A DNA stretch of 62,004 nucleotides from Zygnema cylindricum (lineage: Eukaryota > Streptophyta > Zygnematophyceae > Zygnematales > Zygnemataceae): positions 11,260-73,263 of the forward strand of contig JBBHKE010003439.1 of the NCBI GenBank assembly GCA_037447655.1, written 5' to 3'. Shown piece after piece: positions 37,101 to 48,603 of this stretch (position 1 is the first letter of the stretch; every line of letters starts with the position of its first letter). A model generated the notes under the pieces. That model worked only from the letters and a program-made list of their open reading frames with translations, ran no database searches and had not been told where the DNA came from. Made by a program: the position numbers and the translations under genes.

Positions 37101-37116
37101 TCTCCTCCTTTACATC
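22071..37116 (-). CDS. WD40-repeat (transducin-like) protein, at least 20 exons, N-terminus not located
   Basis: Exons on the minus strand are 36967-37116, 35980-36267, 35326-35416, 34059-34170, 33416-33804, 32984-33172, 31867-32220, about 31439-31696, 30378-30452, 29738-29809, 29194-29259, 28943-29069, 28308-28404, 27544-27709, 26054-26158, 25147-25394, 24820-24906, 23871-23946, 23156-23212 and 22071-22175 (stop TGA). GT/AG borders and phases agree throughout, except at the acceptor near 31696. The N-terminal third is hydrophilic (RWEYVDMGGEPPPLDSEGF; FRTPGGRIIRTVQN; LPVVRKHWREIAPPG). WD-type blades follow: DTVEVWDSEQEELLF, VLDVRFHPNGGAQLVCG, NELLLYDLETGRAKEL, AVEFAKGGDLIVSCGANILK with VWDTSSGDCLH, LVASSGGPGDLRLLLWNAS, GDGTVGLFDMRSEAP, VTSVSFSSCGRYF with LVWDVR, SMALWDVALGQPC and LVICTGGDDQKVVLY. 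Together these likely form one or two propellers used as a protein-binding scaffold. I do not recognise the orthologue. About 1030 residues are accounted for. Confidence 0.8.
22390..23045. repeat. Diverged TATCGAT-rich sequence in last WD40 intron
   Basis: The ends (cgataattatcgataacc at 22405 and ataattggctatcggtgg at 22990) resemble the subterminal palindromes of the hAT MITEs. The TA-flanked element 22496-22718 is inserted within it. Boundaries are uncertain. Confidence 0.35.
22496..22718. mobile_element. TA-flanked inverted-repeat element, family A (223 bp)
   Basis: The left end CACCGTGTAACGTTATAAG mirrors the right end, which reads CTAATAACGATACACGGTG followed by TA. The interior holds the same accgtcgg...ccgac and tgcacggtgaaaa hairpin as the copies at 8763 and 9269. 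It lies in the last intron of the WD40 gene (22176-23155). Confidence 0.65.
23690..23855. repeat. GAGGGA-rich simple repeat in WD40 intron
   Basis: Purine-only tract of gagaggga and gagagg units on the plus strand. Confidence 0.85.
25047..25131. repeat. (GA)n microsatellite in WD40 intron
   Basis: Runs of GA including about 18 perfect units at 25096-25130. Confidence 0.85.
26314..26708. mobile_element. hAT-type MITE (395 bp) in a WD40 intron
   Basis: It begins TAGTGTTGAGCATCGATCG and ends in a diverged mirror, ATGCGATACTA. It is flanked by a perfect 8-bp duplication TTATTTTT (26306-26313, 26709-26716). The interior is rich in cgatat, tatcga and ccgataat motifs like its relatives at 17597 and 49561. 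It lies between the exons at 26054-26158 and 27544-27709. Confidence 0.75.
27255..27480. repeat. CTCTCC/TCTCTG-rich simple repeat in WD40 intron
   Basis: Pyrimidine-rich tract of tctctctcc and ctctgtctct units. Ser/Leu-rich plus-strand frames here are translation of the repeat. Confidence 0.85.
27853..28060. mobile_element. Possible hAT MITE left end
   Basis: It starts TAGTGTTGTATATAG and continues with ttgacatattgcaatatcgg, which is similar to the start of the element at 26314 (ttgacatattgtgatatcga). No right end or target duplication was found. Confidence 0.35.
28425..28680. repeat. Degenerate tandem repeat of about 33-36 bp in WD40 intron
   Basis: Seven or so variants of ccaaatcaaaatgttgcaaa followed by tttgcattttt. 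Confidence 0.7.
31010..31430. repeat. Degenerate GATAGGAAGATAAAA repeat in WD40 intron
   Basis: Several dozen irregular copies of ggatagaaagataaaagga fill the intron between the exons at 30378-30452 and 31439. The long minus-strand frame rich in Phe, Leu and Ser here is repeat translation. Confidence 0.75.
32580..32960. repeat. Degenerate repeat of about 22-25 bp in WD40 intron
   Basis: Loose copies of cttaacaaaatgatgcaaca and tcaacagaatgata across the intron between exons at 31867-32220 and 32984-33172. Confidence 0.5.
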
Positions 37117-38996
37117 CTGCAACAATGACGTTCTCAAGCTAGATAGTTGTGAGTAATACTTTCTCCAAGATTGATGTATAACAGAGCAAGGAGTTTGGAA
37201 AACTGTGAAGACGAAGGCTGGCCAAACCAGCTTGGTCCCATGAGACAATGGGCAAAATGTAAGAAGTCAAGGAAACATAACATCAAAAATCACATTGAAT
37301 GTAGCTGACGCCAATCCAATGAACTGAATAAGGACAAAATAAGAAAATGTAAAAATCATTTGCCTGCTCCATTTTTTTCTTAACACTAGAAGGTTCACTA
37401 TGAGGGTTCTGAAATTGCTTACTGTAAGGCTCTTGCATGAAAAGTGTGTTACGCGATATGCTGAGTTACATTCGCTAAGCATCTGCCACATATGGTGTGC
37501 ATGAAATGAGATGCATGAGAGGCATGCCTGATGATTTCCTACATAATTATAATTTTCATTCTAATAAAGCACGCCTTGTTCAAAGACGATGAGAGGACAC
37601 AAAAGCATCAGAATATCTTGTTGATTCCATAACAAGTTAACTAATACAATGTGACGGGTTGCCCTGAATTTAGAGCCTATATCCATTATGTTTACCTGTT
37701 GTCTTGTATCTTTTGGATATCAAAAGAGTGCCAAATTCCTTTTTTGTGGAGTTTTGCATGATGGCTTTGGTAAGAAATGCATGCAGGTAATGACATGTAG
37801 TCATAATAACACAATGTTTAAAGAATGATATGGTCCATTATAGTCCTTTAACATGGCATTACATTTAACATATTATAACATGTTTGACATCTTGAAAAAT
37901 CAGGAAACATGATCCTTCCTACCATGTGCCAAAGTGCACCGAAACTTTTCAAAATGCTGATAGTCTCTGGACTATTGCATTGTAAATGACAAAAACAGCG
38001 GTTTAGTCCGTTGCATCAATAAAATTTCAAAGAACCATTTTCAAAAACAAATCGTGAAGGCATGGAAAACTTACACATGATGGCCATTACCTTGCAACAA
38101 TGTTTGTCCTAAACTGCTTAAGACTTCCTGAAATAGACAACCATGCGTGATTCAACATACCCGAGAGACTTGTTGAACCTGCAAGCTATACCTGTAAGAT
38201 TGTGCGATTAGTTGGAGAAAGAAGATAAATTGCATTACCATCTTAAACTTGTTGGAGATAACCTTGTCGGAGATGAATCGTCTTCACAATGCTTCTCCTT
38301 CAGATTGTTGAAAAACAACCAAACAAACCAATCAAAAATATTAAAAAACGTAAAAACGGCAACCGAGACAAAACGTTCTCAAGAGAAAACAATCCTTAGG
38401 GTAGGTATCACGGGTTTTTCAGGTTTTTTTTGGTTCTAGTTCGAGGTAGCTGGCGAAGTGGCGATACGAGCCATGGCTTTGCCACAAAAAACCAGTACTA
38501 GGCTGGATTAATTTTGCATTTCTTACGAGGAATTTATGTGAATCAAGAACCCGTATCATACTGCTAATTCTGTATGTCTAACTAACTACTGATTCTTAAC
38601 ACGGAATAACGAATGTTTTAGGACTTCTTTTCCGAAGCCATGGCGATTTGTTTGTAAAAAGAATATCAGCACTAGGCTGCGTAATTGAATTTCTTACGAG
38701 GGCATCAGTACTGATTCTTAACAACGATCGACGATGGACTGCGTTGTACTATTCCGAAGCCATGGCTTCCACACTCGTTGGGTTCTCTGAAACCAAAACG
38801 CATGTTTCTTATATTCCGCTTTCCCTGCAACGTATTTTCTTCTGTGTTCTTTCGCTATCTGAAATCCTAGTATGTAAACACAGGTTTCTTAGTTTTCTTT
38901 TTCCCTTTATTACCATTTTTTCTCCTTTCCTTATTCTCTTTGAATGCTGACATGCGAAAAACAATACCTTTTCTTTAACCTTTTCTACGGTAAGCC
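37117..38996. promoter_or_regulatory. Divergent spacer between the WD40 gene and SMG8
   Basis: The two genes are transcribed away from each other, so this interval must hold the start and any first exon(s) of the WD40 gene and the SMG8 promoter. At about 38465-38770 an imperfect tandem repeat of roughly 125-170 bp starts at three gaagccatggc-like strings (38471, 38638 and 38760) and carries cactaggctg, tttcttacgagg and actgattcttaaca in each full unit. No TATA assignment is attempted. Confidence 0.45.
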
Positions 38997-41900
38997 ATGA
39001 GCGCTCGCGTTGTGAGTCATCGTGGCCGTCCCCCTGAGCGTCCGCGTGATAGAGGGCGACAGCGGCCTTCAGATCGCCATGGAGAGGGACAGTCCTCTTC
39101 TGTCCACAGGGGAGGAAACCAGACAACTAATCTCAAACATGCGTCTACAGCCGCAGATGCGTCAAAATCTGCAACGACAGCGGGAGTGGGTGTAGCTGCT
39201 TCTTCTTCTTCTTCCTCCCCTGCTTCTTCTTCAGCTTCAGCTCCGGTTTCAGCTTCAGTTTCAGCTTCGGTTTCAACTTCCAGGTGAGGTTTTAAGTTTT
39301 TGGAGAGGGATGGTTGGAGGAAGGCGAGGGAGGAAGGGATGCGATGGTCAAGGTAGGTTATTGTACTACATTTATGTGAGCTTTCTACAAACAAAAATAC
39401 GCAGAGCAATTTTAGGAGTTTTTCAAAAACATGGATGGGTGAAGAAATTTCCATCACCGTCAGTGTTATTATTTGTTAGTATTATATACTGGATATTTCT
39501 TTGGATAAAACAAGTAACATAAGCAGCCAGGCCATTTTCCAGGTTACGATAAGTCTTTGGAATGAAATCCAATTGTCATCAGTACATTTAGTTAATTTTA
39601 GGTGTCGGATTTTTTTGCAGGACGTTTGTTTCTTTTGTTAAACGAAATGTATAGGAGTTATGCAGGCGTGCGATTGTCGTGTGAAATGAAATTGCCTCTC
39701 TCTTTAGGATCTTGCAAAAGAGTCTAAGTTTTCAGTGTTGTGATGTTTGGTAAGTTGCAATAATGTTTTTTTTCTTTTTGTGTTTGTTATAGTTTTTCTT
39801 CTTTTTTTTGCGTCTGTGTGCTGTTCTTTTGTTGATATTTTAGTGGCTTAAGGAGATTGTATAATGGTTTTTCCTTGTGTACAACTTCAACCCTCTTATT
39901 GACACACACAACAAATGTTTCCTTTTGAAAGCTTGACACCTGGGATGTCTTTTCTTTTCGGCAGCCATGGCAATGGAGTTGCAGTTGTCTGTGTCATCGG
40001 TCATCGTGAAGAGGATGCGTCTCAGCTCATCGATCGCCTACTTGATGCACAGATTTTTGGAAGTTGATCAGGAGTTCAAAATGTTATGGCAAATTTTGCT
40101 GAAATGTGGGGAAGTGGTTTGCCAAAAGAAGTGCTTGAGAGCCCCTTTGCTAAAGAAGAGTGGACAGCTGGATTGTTTCAACATTATTATAACGAAGAGC
40201 AAGGAATTGTTTACATTCAACTTGTCACTGGTATTGACGCTGACTTAGTGAGACAGTACAGCAGGAGTAGACATGGCAATGATCCCTTTTTAAACAAACA
40301 AAATGAGCAAGGACCAGGACTGGATACTGGTCATTTAGCGCAAACCATTGGGGATGCTATTGAGCGAGGTTCACAGAGAGGGCGAGAAGTTAAGAATGAT
40401 GAAAGGTGGGAGGCCAGGAGGACTTACCGTGGGAGTGTAAGGTCGGAAATTTGGAAACGAGGAGAGACTGAAGAAGAGGGATCAGGCCATGTAAATGTAA
40501 AGGGAACGACTGGAATCGGTTATGTAGTTCAGGAGGAGGATGTCCCCGTGAAGGAGCCTCTTGACTTTGTGGAACGTCGAGAAGGCGAAGTTCTTCGGGC
40601 TCTACTTCTTGCCTTCTGTGTAAGTATTGCACGTGCTCCTAACAAAGGGATGGTCCAGTGACATTTTGCATTCCACTAGATTCATATGTTTTCGATGAGT
40701 TTTTGAGCCCTGATTTTAGAAAAAGGCTGTCAGCTCAGGAGAACTGGAATTTGTGTGCTGTACAAAACCTTTTTTCTTTCTAGTCTTAAGTCTTACTGTG
40801 CTTTTACATGCCATTGAACACATCAATTGAGCCCAGCCTCTCAGTTTGATTCCCCTCAGTACATTCTTTCAGTTGTCCCGAATCCACACAAATCTTTGTG
40901 GTTGAAATGTTCGTTCGTGCCCAGTGAATTAACAATTTTGGTTTAAAAGCACTTTTTAGTGTTGCTGAACTCAATTCATTGAGAACTAATATGCGAGCAA
41001 AACAAAAATAACAATTGGCACGCGTGATACATGTTGAGTTATCGAAACTTCAATGATAAGCAAGTCTACTTCCATATTTGTATTTGAATTGTCGGCTTGA
41101 CATACATTGTGACTTTGTATATGTCTTTGAAGAGATGTATTGGACTTATAGAGTCAGTATACAATCAAAAGGTAATCTCGTTCTGTGAGTAACCATGCAC
41201 AAAATTACTCTTAAAACTGTATGAAGTGTATGATTATTCACGTTCTACCTTCAAAAGTTGAGTAATTTCTGGTAGTCTGATTCTCCTTTTATTCCTCAGA
41301 CATTCTGTACATACATACCCACCCCGTAAATTGTCCAAAACCAAAAAATATCGTCAACTTGTTTGTGCCCTTAGCCAGTGCATGGCATTCTTCGGTTTGG
41401 GGTTTTATGATAAAACATGCCATTTTATTTTATGGCCGTAAAGCAGTTGGCCGGATTACAACGAATTTTTGAACCTTGTTGTTTTTTTTTTACTAAACCA
41501 GCTTGGACATCTTCCTTCTCACCACAATGCTTATATATGTTCTATTTTCATGTTATTTTTATGGGATCGTATGGCTTCCTGGTATGCAAACATTTTAGAA
41601 CCAGCTATAATGGAATACTCGAAATCTTATAAGCCGATCCAAAACTTGTCCATTTGAAAGCCGGGTTAAATTTTCCATATCTGGTATGCAAACATTTAAA
41701 AAAAGCTGTAAAAATACCTCAATACTCGTTAAAATCCCATAGTTTTTGTGATTGCAGGCAAGTCATGTAGTGATATGGATCCAAGAACATGCCCGTTTTT
41801 ATCCTCCGTTATTAAGAACTCTCCGCCTTCTCCAGGCAGCAAAACATGCATTAGGGCCCTCTTTTAAGGGAAATACTCAGCCAGGTATTCTCCCCCCTCC

Positions 41901-44900
41901 AGCAGTGCCATCTCGGGGAGGGAGAGGAGCAGGAGGTAGAGGGGGGGGAGGGAGACACTCTTCAACTTCAAACAGTCCAGCAAATGCTGTTGAATCCGGT
42001 AATAGTTTGCCTACAGTACTACTCCCGGGGCACTTTTCTCCAGTTCTACTTTTTGTCCATCCCGATGACTATGTGGAAGGTGGGACCAAGGGTAGTGATG
42101 TTGCAGAAGGAGAGACGTCAAATTGTAGGTCTTCACTGAGTCGACAGCCGGGTCCTAGACGAAGTGGAGGAGAGGGAGGTTCTGGTGAAGGTGGGAAGGT
42201 ATGGAGGACAACCATGGCTTCGGGAAGCTCGACAGGGAAGGGTGGAAGCACGAGTGGAAAACAAGGAAATGCTTTAACCGCAGTACTTCGGAAAAAGGCG
42301 CAGTCTTCACTTGAATCACATATCCGTTTTCTTGTGAAAAAGTATCGGGTTCTTGGATATGGCGAAGGACAAGGAAATTCTGGAATAGGTTACGGGTCGT
42401 CTCATAGAGGTCCCAATTCGGGAGGGCCTATTAATAGCAATAGTGGTGGGGCTCTTTTTACTCTCGATCCTTCACGAGTTGTCGTTTTTTTGGATAGATA
42501 CAATAACAGACCAGGAGCTGCTTTAGAAGCCCTTTCTGATCGACTGGAGGAGGTTTTCAGTCGTGGTTTTTCCGCAGAGAATCAGATTTCAGAAGGTATG
42601 GAGGGTCATGGAATTTGGAGTGTGGGACCTGGTGAAGATATTGAGGCTTTACGAGAGTTTATTTGGAGGCAAACTGAGGCTTTGAGAGGTAGAGGAATTT
42701 CTTCCCAAAGTGTTCCTATTGGACTAGGTGGGTCTCCTTCTTCTACCGCTCAAGCAGTGGCATCAGCTATGGCAGGTATGTCTCATGGTGGTGGTGGAGG
42801 AGGAGAAAGAGGGAGTGGAAAGGTAGCCATTAATCCTATGCCAGAGCTTCCTTCCCTGTCCGCCTGGACCAATGCCTGTCGTACTTTAAGTGAATCTTTA
42901 TCGTTGGAGAGGGTACGTGACAGCGAGGGGGGCGGAGGTAGTGGTTTGAGACGCGGTCATGCAACGGGTTTTGTTGTGAGGGGAGGAGGGAAGGCTGGAA
43001 ATGGAAACGGAATCCCCATGTCGGAAACGTATGGAGCACCTGGGGGAATTGAGAACAGTGAGGATGAAATAGCCAGTCGAGGGAAGGGGTTGAGGAGAGG
43101 GATGCCTTCCAGAGGGGTAGGGAGAGGAGGAGGCGGCGGCGGAGGAGGAGGGAGAGGAGGTGATCCTCCCACTTCTAAAAAATCTCGCTCTTCTGCTGCT
43201 GTGAATTCAGCTATGGCTTTCTTGGAAGGTGCAACTGACATCAATTTCAAATTTTCTGCAAATTGGTGTCAAAAAAATCTCCCTTCTGCTATTGAGGTTT
43301 ATGCTCGAAACTTGCCAGATGTTTACACAACTGCTCTCCACAATGACCATCTTGAAAATGCTCTGAAGTACTTTAAATCGAAAACTCGTGGGAGGGCTTT
43401 GGAGATTTTTTCGGAGCAACTTGAGACAGAGTGTGAAAAAATCTGGCAGAGTGGTAGGCAAAGATGTGACGCTGTGAGTTTAAGTCTGCGTCCTTGTGTC
43501 CACAAACTACATTCAGGTTCTTTACCAGAACCTGTCATTAAGTCTTCTTTAGGGTCGACTACGAGTATTTCAAAAAAAAAGGTCGAACCAGATTTAGTTT
43601 TGAGGACGACTTCTGAAGCTATTGGTTCTGAACAATCACAGCTTTTTGATGAATTGAAAGATGGAGGCACTGGCAGTACTCTTGTACAATCTCTTCAAAG
43701 AAGTGGTAAGAAACAATGGGTGAAAAAAGCTTTTCAGGAGAGGGAGATTGGGCACTCGAGTGGGGCAGTATTTTTTCATGCCTGTGGTTGTGGAAAATCG
43801 AGGCGGATTAGAGAAGATCCATTCGATTTCGAGACCGCAAACTCAAATTCTTTCAATTTTCCGGAATGTGATCACTCAATGATGCAGTTAGTATATCCTG
43901 AGAAGGATGGGAAAAATCTTATGTTACCTTTGACAGAGGTAAACCTGAAGACGTTTTCAAAAGAAACGGTAGGACAAGGGCTTGTGGAAAAGTCAAATCC
44001 CAACGCGAAACTTTTGACCAATAGACCAACAATTTCCCATGTTTATGGTAGTAATGGACTGCCTCTAGTTGAAACCTCCATAGAACAGCCTTCTTTGTTA
44101 GGAAAAAATGCATGGAGTCTTCTCCGTTTAGGAGACGGAAATTTTTATGATTCAAAAATCGGCCTTCAACAAGATGGTTTTTTGACCGGGGAAAATTTTT
44201 TTTGTCCTGTCGAAGTCACTCTTCCTCGAATCGAAGATAAGATCAACTCACTCGACCAGAAAAATTCGGTTTTTGATACTCTCAAGGTTTCGCATATGCT
44301 TACTGAAGCTTTTCAAAAGTTTAATTCGATGACTGCGAAGAGTGGTAGTGAAGAGACTCCATCTGTCGGAGGTGGGAAGAAGGGAGGAGAGAGTGGTGTT
44401 TCGATGTCACCTGTTGGGGGAGATTTGGGGAGAGGACCTGAAAATGACGAGAGAGGGAGAGGGAGAGGGGGAGGGGGAAATGGAGGGAGGGGCGGGAAAC
44501 CTAGTCCAAGCTTGGGATCAAAGAGAGGAGAAGGTAGTGAGGTGCAACAAGAAACGGGGGGTGGAAAGAAGGAACAATCTTGGGTATTGGCCAGGCGACC
44601 ATCCCACAACCAAGTACCGGAGGGGAGGGGGACACTTCAAATAAAGGTACCACTAAAACAAGAAACAGGTCCTCAACAGAGCGAGGGGGGGTCAGAGAAG
44701 AGTAGTAGTAGGGATGAGGCATTTCCTCCTCTCCCACAAAGGCAAGTGGGGGGTAAGAGTAGTGGATCGGGTGGTCGTGGTCTGTGGCAAGGTGGTAGTG
44801 GGGGAGGGCAAGGAGGAGTAGAGAGAAGGGGTAGTCAAGGAAGGGCAGGGAAATGGGAGAAGGGAGATGGAAGTGGTAGTAACCACGGTGAGCAAGGAAA

Positions 44901-46824
44901 GGGAGAGGAAGAAAGCTCAGGGAGAGAGGATTTTCCACCCTTGCCCACTGTCCCGAGACCAGGTATTATTAGGTTACCAATTAATCAAAAGAAAGTAGTA
45001 CAGGAACCTGACCAAATTGTGCAAATCGGAGAAAAGGAGATGGAGGAAGGGACGAGACACGAGCCTCTCGAGGAGGAGAGTGTCGGGTTACAAGAAGGTG
45101 GTAGTGAGGAAATGGAAATGGAGGAGGTACTACTTTGGTTAGGATTGGAGCATGAATGTCCGAGGGGGCATAGGTCTATTTGGAGACCTTATTTTGGAGA
45201 GGGAGAGAAGAAAGGGAGAGGTGTAAGTGATAGTGGTCATATAACAAGTGGGTACTCTGTTGGAGAATCTGGGGAGGAGGGAGAGAGTGGTATATCTCGA
45301 CACCAAAAGCCGCGTGCTTCTGTTTCTTTAGATACAGATTTAGGAAGGAGGACGGATCATGGTATATATGGACAAAAGGGGGGAGGGGGAGGGAGAGGTA
45401 TGGGGAGGGGAAGGACACGAGTCGAGGAAGGAGCAAAAAAACAAATGAAATCGATTTCTGTCAGGGAGGAACGTTTGCCACAGGTTGGAGGAGGAGGGAT
45501 AGATAGTTTACAAGAGGGGCATGTGGAGATAAAGGGAGAAGGATTATGGGTCCTTGGAAGTGATGTCCCAATATTTAAAGAGTGCACACATTGTAAAAAA
45601 GGGAGACAAGAAATGTACGACGGAGGACTTGAGGATGGGAAGTTCTATGCAGGAACTATCTCTCAGTTACAACGAATTTTCCTTGTGAGGGTTTTGCGAA
45701 TCTTTTTGAATTTTATGAATTAATGAATTGGGAGTCGTTGAAAATTATTAAGGATTTTGCAAAAGTCTATCAACTTTATGAATTTTCTGAAGTGGGAGAG
45801 GCTGAAAATCATTAGAATCTCACAATAATTCTCTGTTTTGGAAAGGTTTTTTTCTCAACATCCAGGAAAGTTTATTCATTAGCTTTTTTTCAGAATGTAG
45901 GGTGAGAGCGGTGGATTGGGTAAGGAAGCCTATTGAGGTGCCATTTTTTTTTTGGGTGACGTGAAAATCGGCAGTTAGTGCGATCTTCAATTTTGACTCT
46001 TAACAGTTTATTTCAGATTTATTTATTCATTTTTACTACTTGTTCAATTAACTATTTATCTTTTCTGACTATTCTGGGAGGTTCTGTCAACAGGTCACTC
46101 CTTCCCATCCCATTTCCTTTGCGACACTTCCACTTGTGGAGTTTGCAATTTCTCAGGTTTGCCTAAGTTCACCATTATTAGTGTGGACTGATAAACATAT
46201 GGATGAGTGATGTTGAAATTTGTGCCCATTCATGTTTGTTTGTGTCCATTCAAGTATAAACTAAGGGCCTCATTACGCACTCACCATTATTAGTGTTGAT
46301 AGATAAACATTTGGATGGGTAATGCCCATTTTCATTCAATTTAAGGGTTACGTCGATGTTTGTGCTCTACTTATCTATTTTCAGTAAACGATCCTATCCG
46401 CTATGTTTTGTTAAGGGCAGCAAATAAATTTGGGCACTTCAGTATTGATACTGATCCATAGTTTCCTGGTATGTGTCTCTCTCTCTCGCCCTCTCTCTCT
46501 CCCCTCCATTTTCCTTTTTTATTCCAGGAAACCTCCACGGTCGATCCAGCAAGCTCTCAATATGGTCAGAAGGGAGGAGGGCAACAGAGTATAGTTCAGT
46601 TCAGTCCTCCGTCTGACACGGTTCTCCCTCCCAACAGTACGCTTGTTCTCCGTTTACCATTTTTCTATGCAAATCGGGAAGCAGACGGAACTGTTCGACC
46701 TCTGTTATGCGACGCGGAACTGCCGGATCTATGTGCAAGACTTGTGCCTTGGAGTGCCGTCAGAATCGCTGAGAACTATGGAAAAGGCAGAGGAGTGGCA
46801 AATGGGACCTCGGCAGGAGCTTAA
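38997..46824 (+). CDS. SMG8: SMG8-like nonsense-mediated decay factor (five exons), with an in-frame TGA
   Basis: Exons are 38997-39283, 39965-40619, 41758-45684, 46094-46156 and 46528-46824 (TAA). All borders are GT/AG and all phases match, for 5229 nt or 1742 codons including one internal TGA (40065-40067, codon 130). SMG8 blocks are clear: VAVVCVIGHREEDASQLIDR before the TGA; ASHVVIWIQEHARFYPPLLR at the exon 3 start; FKFSANWCQKNLPSAIEVYA and LEIFSEQLETECEKIWQSGR near residues 810-880; the cysteine motif FFHACGCGKSRRIREDPFD near 990; LWLGLEHECPRGHR near 1440; and ISQLQRIFLV crossing into the C-terminal exons, which end with an LPFFYANREADG beta-type segment. SMG8 with SMG9 restrains the SMG1 kinase that phosphorylates UPF1. 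Family members are about 1000-1200 aa; the excess here is Gly/Ser/Arg-rich linker in exon 3. The TGA makes it uncertain whether this copy is functional. Confidence 0.88.
43110..43165 (+). repeat. GGAGGC/GGAGGA repeat within SMG8 coding exon
   Basis: A Gly-rich codon run. Similar Gly/Ser-rich runs lie at about 41910-41955, 42790-42815, 44380-44490 and 44740-44830, all in frame. Confidence 0.7.
46168..46330. repeat. 112-bp tandem duplication in SMG8 intron 4
   Basis: The strings tcaccattattagtgt and gataaacatatggatg recur 112 bp later (46280 on) with a few changes. Confidence 0.65.
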
Positions 46825-46924
46825 CTTGGAGTATGGGACAGGGAAATCTGAATACTGGAGAAAGGAATTTCACAGGGAAAATGGAGTTTCGCAGGGAAAT
46901 TGCTTCTCCAGGCAGTCAGGGCAT

Positions 46925-47020
46925 GGAGAGAGAGAAAGAGAGAGGAAGAAAAAGAGGGTGGAGGAGAGAGAGGAAGGACAGAGAGAGAGGGAGAGAGAGA
47001 GAGGTGTGGAAGCTCGATGA
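46925..47020. repeat. GAGAGA-rich purine tract downstream of SMG8
   Basis: Irregular gagaga and gaagag repeats in the presumed 3' untranslated region. The overlapping Arg/Glu-rich frames are not considered genes. Confidence 0.7.
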
Positions 47021-47139
47021 GGAGCTGATAGCTCTCTATGGCCTTGAGGAGACTCTCTTCAACAGTGCGGTGGAAATTTGGGAGAATACTAGTATTTGTG
47101 GCTCTCCTTGTGACAGGTTTCAAGATGGATTTGACTGAA

Positions 47140-48400
47140 AAAGTAGCTCAGTGGGTTCTTTTTTTCGTCGAGTAAATGTGCCAGGCAAGTGATCTATTTT
47201 CTTGCGTTTTTTTTTTTTTTTTTTTGGCATCCCCTCAAATTTTAAAGGATATATGGCAGGACAATGCGTTTTGTGTATTGTATGGAGAAGCCTCATATTT
47301 CGTAGAGATGTTGTCTTGTACAGGATACAAATTCAACACTAATTTACTACTCACAATTAGCACTCAGCCCGGTTCAGTTTCGTTCGGTATGGTTCCGTTT
47401 TCGGTCAAACTGGGCGGTTTGGTTTGAAATTGTTATTGAGATTTGCAAACCAAACTGAGCCGTTGGATTCTGCCGAACCGAACGCTTCAAACTGTTAAAA
47501 CCGTCGAAAATTCTTAGGAACACCATGTGTCCTCGAAGCTTAGGAAATCCTGAAATGGTGTTTCATCCAATTGCACTAGGCTTTATTCTATGTATTTTAT
47601 ATTATGTACCTTTGTATATTCTTTTGTACTTCTGCACATTTGTACTTCTGTTCAAACTGGGTTTGGCGTTTTTGAACCGAACCAAGTGGTTTTACAAATT
47701 GTTCGAACCGAACCATTCCGGTTTTAACGTTAAAATATTAAGGAAACTCAACCGTCAATAAATTTATTTAGTTCGGTTTGCATCGCGCCGAACTAAACTA
47801 TTTGTATCTTTAGCTTCTCCTTTTTGCTTGTCATTGTTTGGTTTTCTCAGTGTTCACGGTTTTTTGATCGCGTGACATTGTCACCTTCATTTTTTCTATT
47901 TATTCCATTCATGTACTCGGATTGTTTTTTCCATCACATGTCCTTATGGTTTAGGTAGGTGGCCCAAAACGAGCTACATTGCAGTACCTAATTTAGTGTA
48001 ATTAATACAAATACCTCTTCACCAGTAATGATTCACTAACTCAAATAGCTAAGGTCAAGTGTCGGAGGCTCGGCCCGATTTTGAAGTTTTTGGGTCACTG
48101 AATTGAATGACCCATTTTTAATGATTGTGTCGATTAACGGCTGTAAGGTCCTCATCTGTAGTTCCAGAGGCTGCGCAATCATTTTTATTTTATCGTTTTA
48201 TCGTGTTGCATGGGTCATGGCATTTTTTCTCATTTAAACAGGGGCCCAATGGGGCGAAGCTCTAGGTGTGTTTTGTCTATTAATGTAGGTATGTGCATTA
48301 TTTTCTGTAGATGATCCATAGGTTATATATCTATATCAGAGTATCTATATATAACATACTTAACACGTTTTCTCACAAAACGTGAATATGTCCGACAGTC
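47140..48400. other. Intergenic region with GGTTCGGTTT/AACCGAACC motifs
   Basis: From about 47360 to 47810 the strand is dotted with ggttcggt, gccgaaccgaac and gaaccgaaccat, a composition typical of plant repetitive elements. No matching terminal repeats were defined. The rest is AT-rich without recognisable features. Confidence 0.35.
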
Positions 48401-48409
48401 TAGATTAAT

Positions 48410-48603
48410 TACACCGTGAATCGTTATTAGTGTTAATAATACTCATTCAGTGGCCCTTTGACAGTAAAATGTCGTTAATAATACTAGTTGGTTTTTTCTT
48501 AATGCTCATCTCGTAACCGGTTGAAAATTGTCCACATCACTCGAACCTAAATTAAACTAAAATAAACCCCAAGTTTCGTAATGCTAAAACGATTCACGCT
48601 GTA
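48410..48603. mobile_element. TA-flanked inverted-repeat element, family A (194 bp)
   Basis: The left end CACCGTGAATCGTTATTAG mirrors the right end, which reads AAACGATTCACGCTG, with TA at both boundaries. It is the shortest member of the family and lacks the internal hairpin. Confidence 0.75.

Noticed and set aside
40065-40067. TGA in SMG8 considered as selenocysteine
   Set aside because: No SECIS-like element was identified, family members are not known to carry selenocysteine here, and a point mutation or error is simpler.
39967-40248. Plus-strand frame starting MAMELQLSV as an alternative SMG8 start
   Set aside because: It is out of frame with the SMG8 homology on both sides. The phase-matched exon reads through the same bases in another frame.
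46833-47138. Arg/Glu-rich plus-strand frame after SMG8
   Set aside because: It is mostly a GAGAGA simple repeat downstream of the SMG8 stop, with no homology.
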